Origin: Phycisphaerae bacterium
Lineage (GTDB): Bacteria > Planctomycetota > Phycisphaerae > Phycisphaerales > SM1A02
Direction of reading: 5' to 3'
Assembly (NCBI GenBank): GCA_002591705.1
Contig: PAAB01000050.1
Span: 1 to 8,317 of the forward strand
DNA length: 8,317 bases
Shown here: piece after piece, positions 1 to 6,366 of the stretch
How the letters are laid out: each line of letters starts with the position of its first letter
How positions within the stretch are numbered: position 1 is the stretch's first letter
Translations under genes and position numbers: made by a program
Notes under the pieces: model-generated
Seen by the model: the letters and a program-made list of their open reading frames with translations, nothing else
Told to the model about the DNA's origin: nothing
The model's database searches: none

Positions 1-1066
1 AGGCGGATGGCTCGTGGATGGGATCGGCGAGGTTGTGGTCCGAGATCCGGATCTCCATCGGCAGCTGGCGTTCGATGTACCGGCAGAGCTTCGGGACCAG
101 ACTGTCCCGGATGTCGTCGGTATCGGCCTTGAACGAGAACCCCAGTACGGCCACACGGTGATCGTGGATGGTGGCACGCTTCATGAGCTGGTCGACCAGC
201 ATCGCCGGCGTGAACTCGTTCATCTTCCAGGCCGACAGGAGCATGTCCGGGTAGGCGCTCCACTCGTTGATCATTCCGAAGTCCTTCCGCAGGCACGTGC
301 CGGCGGTGAACCCGGGCATGGCCAGGTTGCAGCGGGGATAGTCGTGATTCGCAAGACGCCGCGTCTCGTAGATGTTCGCTCCGAAATCATCCGCGATCAG
401 GGCGAACTGGTTCGCCACCGCGAAGTTGATGTAACGGGAGATGTTGTTGAACAGCTTCACGAGCTCGGCCGTGATGAAGTCGGTCCGAAGGATCTCCGGA
501 GCCAGCTTCCCGAAGAGCTCCGATGCGGAATCGATGCTCCGCTCGTCCTCGCCGCCGACGATCTGCGGCAGGGACCGGAGTTCGGTGTGGGCTAGGCCCT
601 CCGCGATCCGCTCGGGGCAGAAGGCGAGGAGGATGTCCTCCCCGACCTTCATGTCGGTGTTGCGTTCGATCCACTTCTTGACGTAGGACGTCGTGCCCGG
701 TGCGACCGTACTGCGGAGAATGACCGTCTGTCCCTTGCGGAGGTACGAACCGAGACTGGCCAGCACCCGTTGGATCTGGGACAGATCGGTCTCGATGTGA
801 TTGTGCAGCGGTGTACCGACGGTGATCACCAGATGGCTGCTGCTGGGGACCACATCGGCGGGGGAGGCGTGGACGATGAATTCCTTCCGGGCGATGATCT
901 CGTCGTACCCGGGCTCGTGGAACGGCATCCGGCCGTCATTGACAGACTCCCGCATGTTGGAATCGATATCGACCCCGGTCGCCTTTACGCCAGCGTCCAC
1001 CAATGAAAGACCAAGGGGCAGCCCGACACGGCCGGTCCCGATGATGCAGACGTCGTATTCGAACAT
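1..1066 (-). CDS. Nucleotide-sugar (UDP-glucose/GDP-mannose family) 6-dehydrogenase, partial
   Basis: The reading frame is open from an ATG at 1066-1064 to the left edge, giving 355 residues; the C-terminus lies outside the window. The family oxidises the C6 alcohol of a UDP- or GDP-sugar to the acid with two NAD+, feeding surface polysaccharide synthesis in the cytoplasm. Residues 10-15 are the Rossmann motif GTGRVG, with an acidic D33 at the end of the second strand (GVDID). The central domain carries K204 and N208 (ELVKLFNNISRY), and the active-site segment PGFTAGTCLRKD supplies catalytic C258 and D262. These positions agree closely with those known in streptococcal UDP-glucose dehydrogenase. 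A C-terminal UDP-binding domain starts near residue 305 with GFSFKADTDDIRDS. The start is supported by an AAGGA/GGACGAG stretch upstream and by the Rossmann strand beginning at residue 4. The motif around C258 differs from textbook GGSCFPKD and GGHCIP, so the sugar substrate cannot be named. It is divergent from the kynurenine operon and probably unrelated to it. Confidence 0.9.
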   Translation of the reverse strand, partial: MFEYDVCIIGTGRVGLPLGLSLVDAGVKATGVDIDSNMRESVNDGRMPFHEPGYDEIIARKEFIVHASPADVVPSSSHLVITVGTPLHNHIETDLSQIQRVLASLGSYLRKGQTVILRSTVAPGTTSYVKKWIERNTDMKVGEDILLAFCPERIAEGLAHTELRSLPQIVGGEDERSIDSASELFGKLAPEILRTDFITAELVKLFNNISRYINFAVANQFALIADDFGANIYETRRLANHDYPRCNLAMPGFTAGTCLRKDFGMINEWSAYPDMLLSAWKMNEFTPAMLVDQLMKRATIHDHRVAVLGFSFKADTDDIRDSLVPKLCRYIERQLPMEIRISDHNLADPIHEPSA

Positions 1067-1091
1067 GACTTCGCTCGTCCTTTTTCGTAAT

Positions 1092-1108
1092 CGGGCATGG
1101 TGTGCCCG
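1092..1108 (-). promoter_or_regulatory. Hairpin in the leader of the sugar dehydrogenase gene
   Basis: CGGGCA (1092-1097) and TGCCCG (1103-1108) form a perfect 6-bp GC-rich stem around a 5-nt loop, ending 25 nt before the minus-strand ATG. No T-run follows it in either direction of transcription, so it does not look like an intrinsic terminator. It could be a leader RNA structure or an operator; its role is inferred only. Confidence 0.3.
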
Positions 1109-1142
1109 GAATAATCAGAAATCCTTGAATTCCGCATACTAG

Positions 1143-1156
1143 CAATCGGCTGATTG
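1143..1156. repeat. Inverted repeat CAATC-N4-GATTG
   Basis: CAATC (1143-1147) and GATTG (1152-1156) are exact reverse complements separated by GGCT. The GATT half-site reappears nearby, at 1170-1173 and 1186-1189. This could be a protein-binding site for the divergent promoters, but the repeat is short enough to arise by chance. Confidence 0.3.
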
Positions 1157-1187
1157 GCAGGTGAACTGTGATTCCGAACCGGATTGA

Positions 1188-1210
1188 TTTGAAGTCAAAA
1201 TCTCGAGATT
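1188..1210. promoter_or_regulatory. Adjacent palindromes, candidate operator of the kynurenine operon
   Basis: Two inverted repeats lie side by side. TTTGA-AG-TCAAA (1188-1199) has exact 5-bp arms, and AATCTCGAGATT (1199-1210) is a perfect 12-bp palindrome. They end 82 nt before the haaO start codon, a normal place for a dimeric repressor or activator. No regulator gene is present in the window, so the binding protein is unknown. Known kynurenine operons are often controlled by an Lrp-type (KynR) regulator, but I cannot assign these sites to that family. Confidence 0.4.
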
Positions 1211-1280
1211 GGACCGATCGGCCCCCCCGAGCCTTCTCCCGGCCGCGATGGACCGAGATAGAATGGCGTGCAACCCCATT

Positions 1281-1285
1281 GGAGG
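1281..1285 (+). promoter_or_regulatory. Ribosome binding site of haaO
   Basis: GGAGG lies 7 nt before the ATG at 1293. It is the strongest Shine-Dalgarno sequence in the window and decides the haaO start over in-frame upstream ATG codons at 1209, 1248 and 1263, none of which has a comparable site. Confidence 0.75.
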
Positions 1286-1292
1286 CAGCGAG

Positions 1293-1886
1293 ATGGCCAC
1301 TCAAAGCACCACTACGGTCCAGAAGCCGATCAACATTCGGAAGTGGGTCGAGGACCATCGGGACGACTTTCGACCTCCGGTCGGAAACAAGTACCTCTAC
1401 CGCGGTGAGGATTTCTTCGTGATGGTGATCGGCGGCCCCAACGCCAGGAACGACTTCCACAAGACCGGTTCCGAGGAATACTTCTTCCAGCTCGAGGGAG
1501 ACATCTGCGTCCAGACGATCGAGGACGGCCGGATCGTCAACCACCTCGTCCGGGAAGGGGAGACCTTCTTCATCCCCCCCAACGTTCCGCACGCCCCGCA
1601 CCGACCACCGGGGACCGTGGGCGTCGTCGTGGAGCGGAACCGGCCGGCCGGCGAAACCGAGCACCAGCAGTTCTACTGCCCGAACTGCCACGAGATGGCG
1701 TGGGACGAGGAGTTCGACTGCGCCGACATCGTGGAGCACTTCAGGGATTCCATGGAGGCCTTCTGGGCCGATCCAGCTCGCTCCACGTGCACCCACTGCG
1801 GCACCAGAATCGGAAAGCCCGGCCCCGTCGAGCGAATCGAGGTCGGCGAGGACGTCACCATCCTTCGATGCGGAGAAGAATCGTGA
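1293..1886 (+). CDS. haaO (nbaC): 3-Hydroxyanthranilate 3,4-dioxygenase
   Basis: This cytosolic non-haem Fe(II) cupin opens 3-hydroxyanthranilate with O2 to 2-amino-3-carboxymuconate semialdehyde. The protein is 197 residues. By alignment from memory with the Cupriavidus enzyme, the iron ligands are H56, E62 and H100 (FHKTGSEEYFFQ and PPNVPHAPHR). The substrate-binding residues are R52, R104 and E114. The C-terminal part holds two CxxC pairs, C129/C132 and C166/C169. These form the rubredoxin-like second iron site typical of bacterial enzymes and missing from animal ones. The start at 1293 is chosen for its GGAGG site and because earlier in-frame residues are not family-like. It is the first gene of the operon, and its stop overlaps the next start by 4 bp (GTGA). 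A C7 run at 1574-1580 encodes Ile-Pro-Pro next to the third iron ligand; the frame is intact. Confidence 0.96.
   Translation: MATQSTTTVQKPINIRKWVEDHRDDFRPPVGNKYLYRGEDFFVMVIGGPNARNDFHKTGSEEYFFQLEGDICVQTIEDGRIVNHLVREGETFFIPPNVPHAPHRPPGTVGVVVERNRPAGETEHQQFYCPNCHEMAWDEEFDCADIVEHFRDSMEAFWADPARSTCTHCGTRIGKPGPVERIEVGEDVTILRCGEES
1872..1875 (+). promoter_or_regulatory. Ribosome binding site deciding the ACMSD GTG start
   Basis: GGAG inside the end of haaO lies 7 nt before the GTG at 1883. The alternative in-frame ATG at 1868 has no Shine-Dalgarno sequence, and the ATG at 1913 lies inside the HxH metal motif, so it is too late. This favours GTG at 1883. Confidence 0.6.
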
Positions 1887-2941
1887 ACGCCTCCAGACCA
1901 CTTCGAATCGACATGCACACCCACATTCTTCCGAGAACGTGGCCCGATCTGCACGATCGCTACGGATACGGAGAATGGATCCAGCTCAACCACCACGAAC
2001 CCGGCAGGGCCGAGATGCATTCGGGAGGCACCGTATTCCGCGTCATCGACGAGAACTGCTGGGACCCCGCCGTTCGCCTGGCCGACATGGATCACACCGG
2101 GATCGACAGCCAGGTCGTCTGCACCATTCCGGTGCTCTTCTCGTACTGGGCGAAACCTAAGGACACCCTCGATTTCTCGCGGATCCTGAACGACGACATC
2201 GCGAACACCACCCGTTCGCATCCGGGCCGCTTCATCGGCCTCGGTACCATCCCCATGCAGGATACGGACCTGGCGATCTCGGAACTCGAACGGTGCGTGA
2301 AGGAACTCGGCTTCCCGGGCGTCCAGATCGGATCGAACATCAACGAACGAAATCTCGACGAAGATGCGTTCTTCCCCATCTTCGAAGCCGCCCAGGATCT
2401 CGACGCCTGCATCTTCGTGCACCCCTGGAAGATGCTGGGACAGAACCGCACCCGGGACCACTGGCTGACGTGGCTGGTCGGCATGCCGGCGGAGACCTCA
2501 CTGGCCATCTGCTCCCTGGCGATGGGAGGGGTCTTCGAGCGCCTTCCCAACCTGCGATTCGGATTCGCCCACGGCGGCGGCAGCTTCCCTCTGACGGTCG
2601 ACCGCATCGACCATGGATTCGAGGCACGCCCCGACCTGTGCCAGACACGAACCAAGACCCCACCGAGCCTGATGATGAACCGGATCTTCGTCGACTCCGC
2701 GCTGCATGGGCCGGAATCACTCCAGTACGTCATCAGCCGGTTCGGCGCCGACCACGTCTGCCTCGGCAGCGACTACCCGTTTCCGCTGGGAGAACCGAAT
2801 CCGGGCAGCACGATCGACGATCTCCAACATCTCAGCGATCACGACCGCAGCCGACTGCTCTCGGGTACCGCAATGGAGTTCCTGGGACTGTCCGCGGACG
2901 AGCTCCTGCGCAGCCTGAATGCCGAGGCGGGCACGGCATGA
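1883..2941 (+). CDS. nbaD: 2-Amino-3-carboxymuconate-6-semialdehyde decarboxylase (ACMSD)
   Basis: This amidohydrolase-fold, Zn-dependent decarboxylase converts ACMS to 2-aminomuconate semialdehyde and so competes with non-enzymatic closure of ACMS to quinolinate. The protein is 352 residues, starting at GTG. The metal ligands match the Pseudomonas fluorescens enzyme: H12 and H14 (IDMHTH), H180 (VHPW), H230 (AHGGGSF) and D297 (GSDYPFPLGE). The two arginines that bind the substrate carboxylates, one supplied by the partner subunit, correspond to R53 and R241. Long stretches such as LVGMPAETSLAICSL and FVDSAL are characteristic of true ACMSD, which separates it from general amidohydrolase-2 proteins and gamma-resorcylate decarboxylases. 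It overlaps haaO by 4 bp (GTGA) and kynU by 4 bp (ATGA), implying coupled translation. Because its substrate is unstable, production next to HaaO makes metabolic sense. Confidence 0.95.
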   Translation: MNASRPLRIDMHTHILPRTWPDLHDRYGYGEWIQLNHHEPGRAEMHSGGTVFRVIDENCWDPAVRLADMDHTGIDSQVVCTIPVLFSYWAKPKDTLDFSRILNDDIANTTRSHPGRFIGLGTIPMQDTDLAISELERCVKELGFPGVQIGSNINERNLDEDAFFPIFEAAQDLDACIFVHPWKMLGQNRTRDHWLTWLVGMPAETSLAICSLAMGGVFERLPNLRFGFAHGGGSFPLTVDRIDHGFEARPDLCQTRTKTPPSLMMNRIFVDSALHGPESLQYVISRFGADHVCLGSDYPFPLGEPNPGSTIDDLQHLSDHDRSRLLSGTAMEFLGLSADELLRSLNAEAGTA

Positions 2942-4230
2942 CCTCGACCGGACAGGATCACAGCCTGCTTGCCGACGCCCGTCGACTCGACGCCGAGGCA
3001 GCCGTACCGTCCCACCGGCATGCCTTTCACATGCCGCGCACCCAAGACGGTGATGAGGCGATCTACTTCTGCGGCAACTCGCTTGGACTGCAGCCGCTGG
3101 CTACCGCCGCCCACGTACAGGAAATCGTCGACGACTGGCAGCGACTCGGCGTGGGCGGCCATCGCAACGCCCGGTCGCCCTGGTACTCGTACCACGAGAT
3201 CTTCCGCGAGCAGGGGGCCCGACTGGTCGGCGCCCGTTCCGGCGAGGTGGTCATGATGAACTCCCTCACCGTCAACCTGCACCTGCTGTTGACGAGCTTC
3301 TATCGTCCCACGGGCCGTCGAAACCGCATTCTCATGGAATCTCCGGCCTTCCCATCCGACGTCTACTGCGTCAGATCGCACCTCGAGGCCCGGGGCCTCG
3401 ATCCCGATGACCATCTCATCGTGGTTGGACCGAGGAACGGCGAGGACTGCCTTCATACCAGCGACATCGTGGCGTGCATCGAAGAGGCCGGCGACACGCT
3501 GGCCACGGTCATGATGGGCGGGGTGAACTTCCTGACCGGCCAGGTCCTCGATCTGCCCGCCATCACGGACGCCGGCCACCGCGCGGGGGCGACCGTCGGC
3601 TTCGATCTCGCCCATGCGGTCGGAAACATCCCCATGAAACTCCACGAGTGGAACGTGGACTTTGCCGCCTGGTGCTCCTACAAGTATCTCAACAGCGGTC
3701 CGGGTGCCGTCGCCGGCGTGTTCGTGCATGAACGACACGGATCAGATCCCGAGCGTCCCCGTCTGGCCGGATGGTGGGGCAACGACCCCGATACGAGGTT
3801 CCGCATGCATCTGGAAGACCGCTTCGTGCCGGTTCCCAACGCCGAAAGTTGGCAGATCAGCAACCCGCCGGTCCTGGCCATGGCACCTCTGCGGGCTTCG
3901 CTGGATCTGTTCGACTCGATCGGCATGGATGCCCTGCGTGCACGATCCCTGGAACTCACCGGCTACCTTCGACGACGGCTCGAGTCCGTGCCGGGTCGGA
4001 GCTACCGCATCACGACGCCTTCGGACCCCTCGGCCCACGGCTGCCAACTCTCGATCATCGTGGACGGGGACGCCGAATCCGCCTTCCGCACCATCGAGTC
4101 CATGGGCGTCGTGGGGGACTTCCGTCCCCCCGCGACGATCCGAATCGCTCCGACTCCGTTGTACAACACCTTCGAGGACTGCCATCGGTTCGCGTCCATG
4201 ATGGCCGATGCCTTTGGATCCGATTCGTGA
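2938..4230 (+). CDS. kynU: Kynureninase
   Basis: This PLP enzyme (fold type I, homodimer, cytosol) cleaves 3-hydroxykynurenine to 3-hydroxyanthranilate and L-alanine, and kynurenine to anthranilate. The protein is 430 residues, close to the family norm of 415-465. The PLP-binding lysine is K249 in CSYKYLNSGPG, the kynureninase signature. The pyridine-nitrogen aspartate is D223 in GFDLAHAVGN. The phosphate-binding segment is around MNSLTVNLHLLL. The substrate-side GWWGND motif and NPPVLAMAPLRASL near the C-terminus are also typical. The presence of HAO, ACMSD and KMO in the operon implies 3-hydroxykynurenine is the physiological substrate. The start ATG at 2938 overlaps the ACMSD stop (ATGA), with a weak GAGG 10 nt upstream; the end overlaps kmo (GTGA). 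Cysteine desulfurases share the fold but not these motifs. Confidence 0.96.
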   Translation: MTSTGQDHSLLADARRLDAEAAVPSHRHAFHMPRTQDGDEAIYFCGNSLGLQPLATAAHVQEIVDDWQRLGVGGHRNARSPWYSYHEIFREQGARLVGARSGEVVMMNSLTVNLHLLLTSFYRPTGRRNRILMESPAFPSDVYCVRSHLEARGLDPDDHLIVVGPRNGEDCLHTSDIVACIEEAGDTLATVMMGGVNFLTGQVLDLPAITDAGHRAGATVGFDLAHAVGNIPMKLHEWNVDFAAWCSYKYLNSGPGAVAGVFVHERHGSDPERPRLAGWWGNDPDTRFRMHLEDRFVPVPNAESWQISNPPVLAMAPLRASLDLFDSIGMDALRARSLELTGYLRRRLESVPGRSYRITTPSDPSAHGCQLSIIVDGDAESAFRTIESMGVVGDFRPPATIRIAPTPLYNTFEDCHRFASMMADAFGSDS

Positions 4231-5537
4231 GCCGACCGCGTCACATCATCATCATCGGAGGCGGCCTCGCGGGGCCGCTCCTGGGCTGCCTGCTGGCCGA
4301 CCAGGGATCCGAGGTCACGATTCTCGAGCGACGCGGCGACCCGCGGGCCGACGGCTACGACGGTGGCCGCAGCATCAATCTGGCCCTCTCGGCCCGCGGC
4401 ATCGAGGCCCTGGCCCGGATCGGGCTCGACGATGCCGTGCTCCGGACCGTGGTTCCGATGCAGGGGCGGATGATGCACGACCCGGAGGGTCGCACCTCCT
4501 TCTCCCCGTACAGCGTCATTCCGGGTGAAACGATCAACTCGGTTTCCAGAGGACACCTGAACTGCATGGTGCTCGACGCGGCGGAGGCCCGCACTGCGGT
4601 CGCCCTTCACTTCGACGTCGAATGCACCTCCATCGACGTCGACCGATCGAGGGTCTCCTACCGTACGCCGGATGGCTCCGAGCACACCCTGGATTCGGAC
4701 CTTGTGGTCGGTGCCGACGGGGCCGGTTCAATGGTTCGAGCCGCCATGGACCAGCGCGAGCGGACGGATGACGGAACGGAGTTCATCGAATCCGGCTACA
4801 AGGAACTCACGATTCCCGCCGGCCCCGACGGCAGTTTCCAGTTGCGCCCCGATGCCCTGCACATCTGGCCCCGCGGCCACTACATGCTGATCGCGCTTCC
4901 CAACGAGGACGGCTCGTTCACCTGCACCTGCTTCTGGCCGCACGAGGGACCGGAGAGTTTCGCCGCCGTCCAGACCCCGGAGGAGATCACCTCCTTCTTC
5001 CGCACCAACTTCGCCGATGCCGCCGAACTCATGCCGGATCTGGTCGAGGAGTACCTGCGCAATCCCGTCGGCCCCCTCGGAACGGTGCGGTGCCGGAGGT
5101 ACCACCATCGCGATTCGGCCGTGCTGATCGGCGACGCGGCGCACGCCATCGTTCCGTTCTTCGGGCAGGGCATGAACGCCTCGTTCCAGGACTGCCTTCG
5201 ACTGGCCGACTGCATCGCCGGCCACCACACGATGCGGGAGGCCCTCGAATCCTACGACGCGCTGCAGCGACCGGACGGAGACGCCATCGGGCAACTGTCC
5301 CTCCGCAACTTCATCGAAATGCGGGATCACACCGCATCGCCCGCCTTCCGACTGCTTCAGCGCTTCAGGAAGAGACTCAATCGCATGTTCCCCCGGTGGT
5401 ACGTTCCGCTCTACAACATGGTGTCGTTCACGACGATTCCGTACACTAGGGTCATCACCATCGATCGAAGACGCAGATGGTCCGTGCTGGCGATTGCGTT
5501 CCTCACCGTCCTGACCCTCGGCTTCCTCGTGACCTGA
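4227..5537 (+). CDS. kmo: Kynurenine 3-monooxygenase with C-terminal membrane tail
   Basis: This FAD- and NADPH-dependent aromatic hydroxylase converts L-kynurenine to 3-hydroxykynurenine. The protein is 436 residues from a GTG start that overlaps the kynU stop (GTGA). No in-frame ATG lies close upstream, and the Rossmann strand begins at residue 6. The dinucleotide motif GGGLAG is at residues 11-16, with E34 ending the second strand. GRSINLALSARG is the KMO fingerprint. DLVVGADGAGS is the DG motif. HIWPRGHYMLIALPNEDGSF and IGDAAHAIVPFFGQGMN (FAD ribityl GD motif) closely match eukaryotic KMO. The C-terminal region has PLYNMVSFTTIPY, also KMO-like. It ends with four arginines (414-417) and an uncharged, mostly hydrophobic 19-residue segment (418-436), a likely tail anchor in the cytoplasmic membrane. 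The pseudomonad enzyme is soluble, so the tail is notable. Confidence 0.95.
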   Translation: MSRPRHIIIIGGGLAGPLLGCLLADQGSEVTILERRGDPRADGYDGGRSINLALSARGIEALARIGLDDAVLRTVVPMQGRMMHDPEGRTSFSPYSVIPGETINSVSRGHLNCMVLDAAEARTAVALHFDVECTSIDVDRSRVSYRTPDGSEHTLDSDLVVGADGAGSMVRAAMDQRERTDDGTEFIESGYKELTIPAGPDGSFQLRPDALHIWPRGHYMLIALPNEDGSFTCTCFWPHEGPESFAAVQTPEEITSFFRTNFADAAELMPDLVEEYLRNPVGPLGTVRCRRYHHRDSAVLIGDAAHAIVPFFGQGMNASFQDCLRLADCIAGHHTMREALESYDALQRPDGDAIGQLSLRNFIEMRDHTASPAFRLLQRFRKRLNRMFPRWYVPLYNMVSFTTIPYTRVITIDRRRRWSVLAIAFLTVLTLGFLVT

Positions 5538-5556
5538 ACGCCCAATCGAGAATCAC

Positions 5557-6360
5557 ATGCCTGACGCCCCGCAGACCGGACAACTCGATTACGCAACCTA
5601 CCTCGAACTGCCGACCATGCTCACGCTGCAGACGCCGCAGTCCAGTCCGGCCGAGCACGATGAGATGCTGTTCATCGTGATCCACCAGGTGTACGAACTC
5701 TGGTTCAAGCAGATCCTCCACGAACTTGACCTGGCCGGAGTCCGGTTCCGGGAGGGTGATCTCTGGAGCGTGGCCCACATCCTCAAGCGCGTCCGGATGA
5801 TCCTCAAGACCCTGGTCAGCCAGATCGACATCCTCGAGACCATGACCCCGTCCTCCTTCGTGTCGTTCCGCGATCGCCTCGACACGTCGTCCGGATTCCA
5901 GTCGATGCAGTTCAGATGCATCGAATTCCGTCTGGGAGTGAAGCGGGAGCAGGTGCTGAAGTACCTTCCGGAGGGTCTGCACGGTCGCGACGAGGCGTTG
6001 AACCGATTCCACGGCCCCTCGGTCGTCGACGACTTCCACGCCTTCCTGGCCACCCAGGGCCTCGACGTCCCCGACGACCTGCTCACGCCCGACACGGAAC
6101 GGCGTTACGAGGGAGACGAGCGGATGCAGAACCTGATCCTGCTTGCCCACGAGACCCGACCGGAACTCGACATGCTGTTCGAAACGATGCTCGACATCGA
6201 CGAAGGGCTGCAGGAGTGGCGGTACCGACACGTCCAGCTGGTCCGACGCACCATCGGCAACAAGCACGGCACCGGCGGTTCCCCCGGGGTGCCGTATCTC
6301 GAGCGGACCCTCTTCGAACCGGCCTTTCCCGATCTCTGGGCGATCCGACACCGCTTCTGA
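5557..6360 (+). CDS. kynA: Tryptophan 2,3-dioxygenase
   Basis: This haem enzyme inserts O2 into L-tryptophan to give N-formylkynurenine, the first and committed step of the pathway. It is usually a cytosolic homotetramer. The protein is 267 residues, slightly shorter than the Xanthomonas enzyme (298), mainly at the N-terminus. It has the substrate-side F39 and H43 in LFIVIHQVYELWFKQ. The SGFQSMQFRCIE segment (residues 112-123) has an arginine likely to bind the tryptophan carboxylate. The proximal haem ligand H225 lies in EWRYRHVQLVRRTIG, and T239 in HGTGGS binds the substrate ammonium/carboxylate group. The spacing of 14 between H225 and T239 equals that of the Xanthomonas enzyme. It starts 19 nt after kmo with only a weak purine stretch (GAGAA) as a ribosome site. 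Confidence 0.96.
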   Translation: MPDAPQTGQLDYATYLELPTMLTLQTPQSSPAEHDEMLFIVIHQVYELWFKQILHELDLAGVRFREGDLWSVAHILKRVRMILKTLVSQIDILETMTPSSFVSFRDRLDTSSGFQSMQFRCIEFRLGVKREQVLKYLPEGLHGRDEALNRFHGPSVVDDFHAFLATQGLDVPDDLLTPDTERRYEGDERMQNLILLAHETRPELDMLFETMLDIDEGLQEWRYRHVQLVRRTIGNKHGTGGSPGVPYLERTLFEPAFPDLWAIRHRF

Positions 6361-6366
6361 TCCCCG

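Larger units (their letters stand above)
1067..1292. promoter_or_regulatory. Divergent intergenic control region
   Basis: These 226 bp separate the minus-strand sugar dehydrogenase from the kynurenine operon and must hold at least the operon promoter. It is more A+T-rich than the flanking genes between about 1110 and 1210 and contains several inverted repeats, listed separately. I could not find a convincing sigma-70 promoter for the operon. The best -10-like hexamer on the plus strand is TAGAAT at 1259-1264, which lacks a good -35. On the minus strand TTCACC, an 18-bp spacer and TAGTAT make a weak candidate for the dehydrogenase. No open reading frame here looks coding. A C7 tract sits at 1222-1228. 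Confidence 0.6.

Noticed and set aside
1092..1108. Hairpin as an intrinsic terminator
   Set aside because: No T-run follows the stem on either strand, and it sits in the 5' leader of a gene rather than after one.
1209..1292. N-terminal extension of haaO from upstream ATG codons
   Set aside because: The extra residues are not family-like and lack a ribosome site, while GGAGG is placed ideally for the ATG at 1293.
936..1901. 321-residue minus-strand open frame crossing the intergenic region and haaO
   Set aside because: It is antisense to haaO in a compatible frame, has no recognisable motif, and overlaps the start of the real sugar dehydrogenase in another frame.
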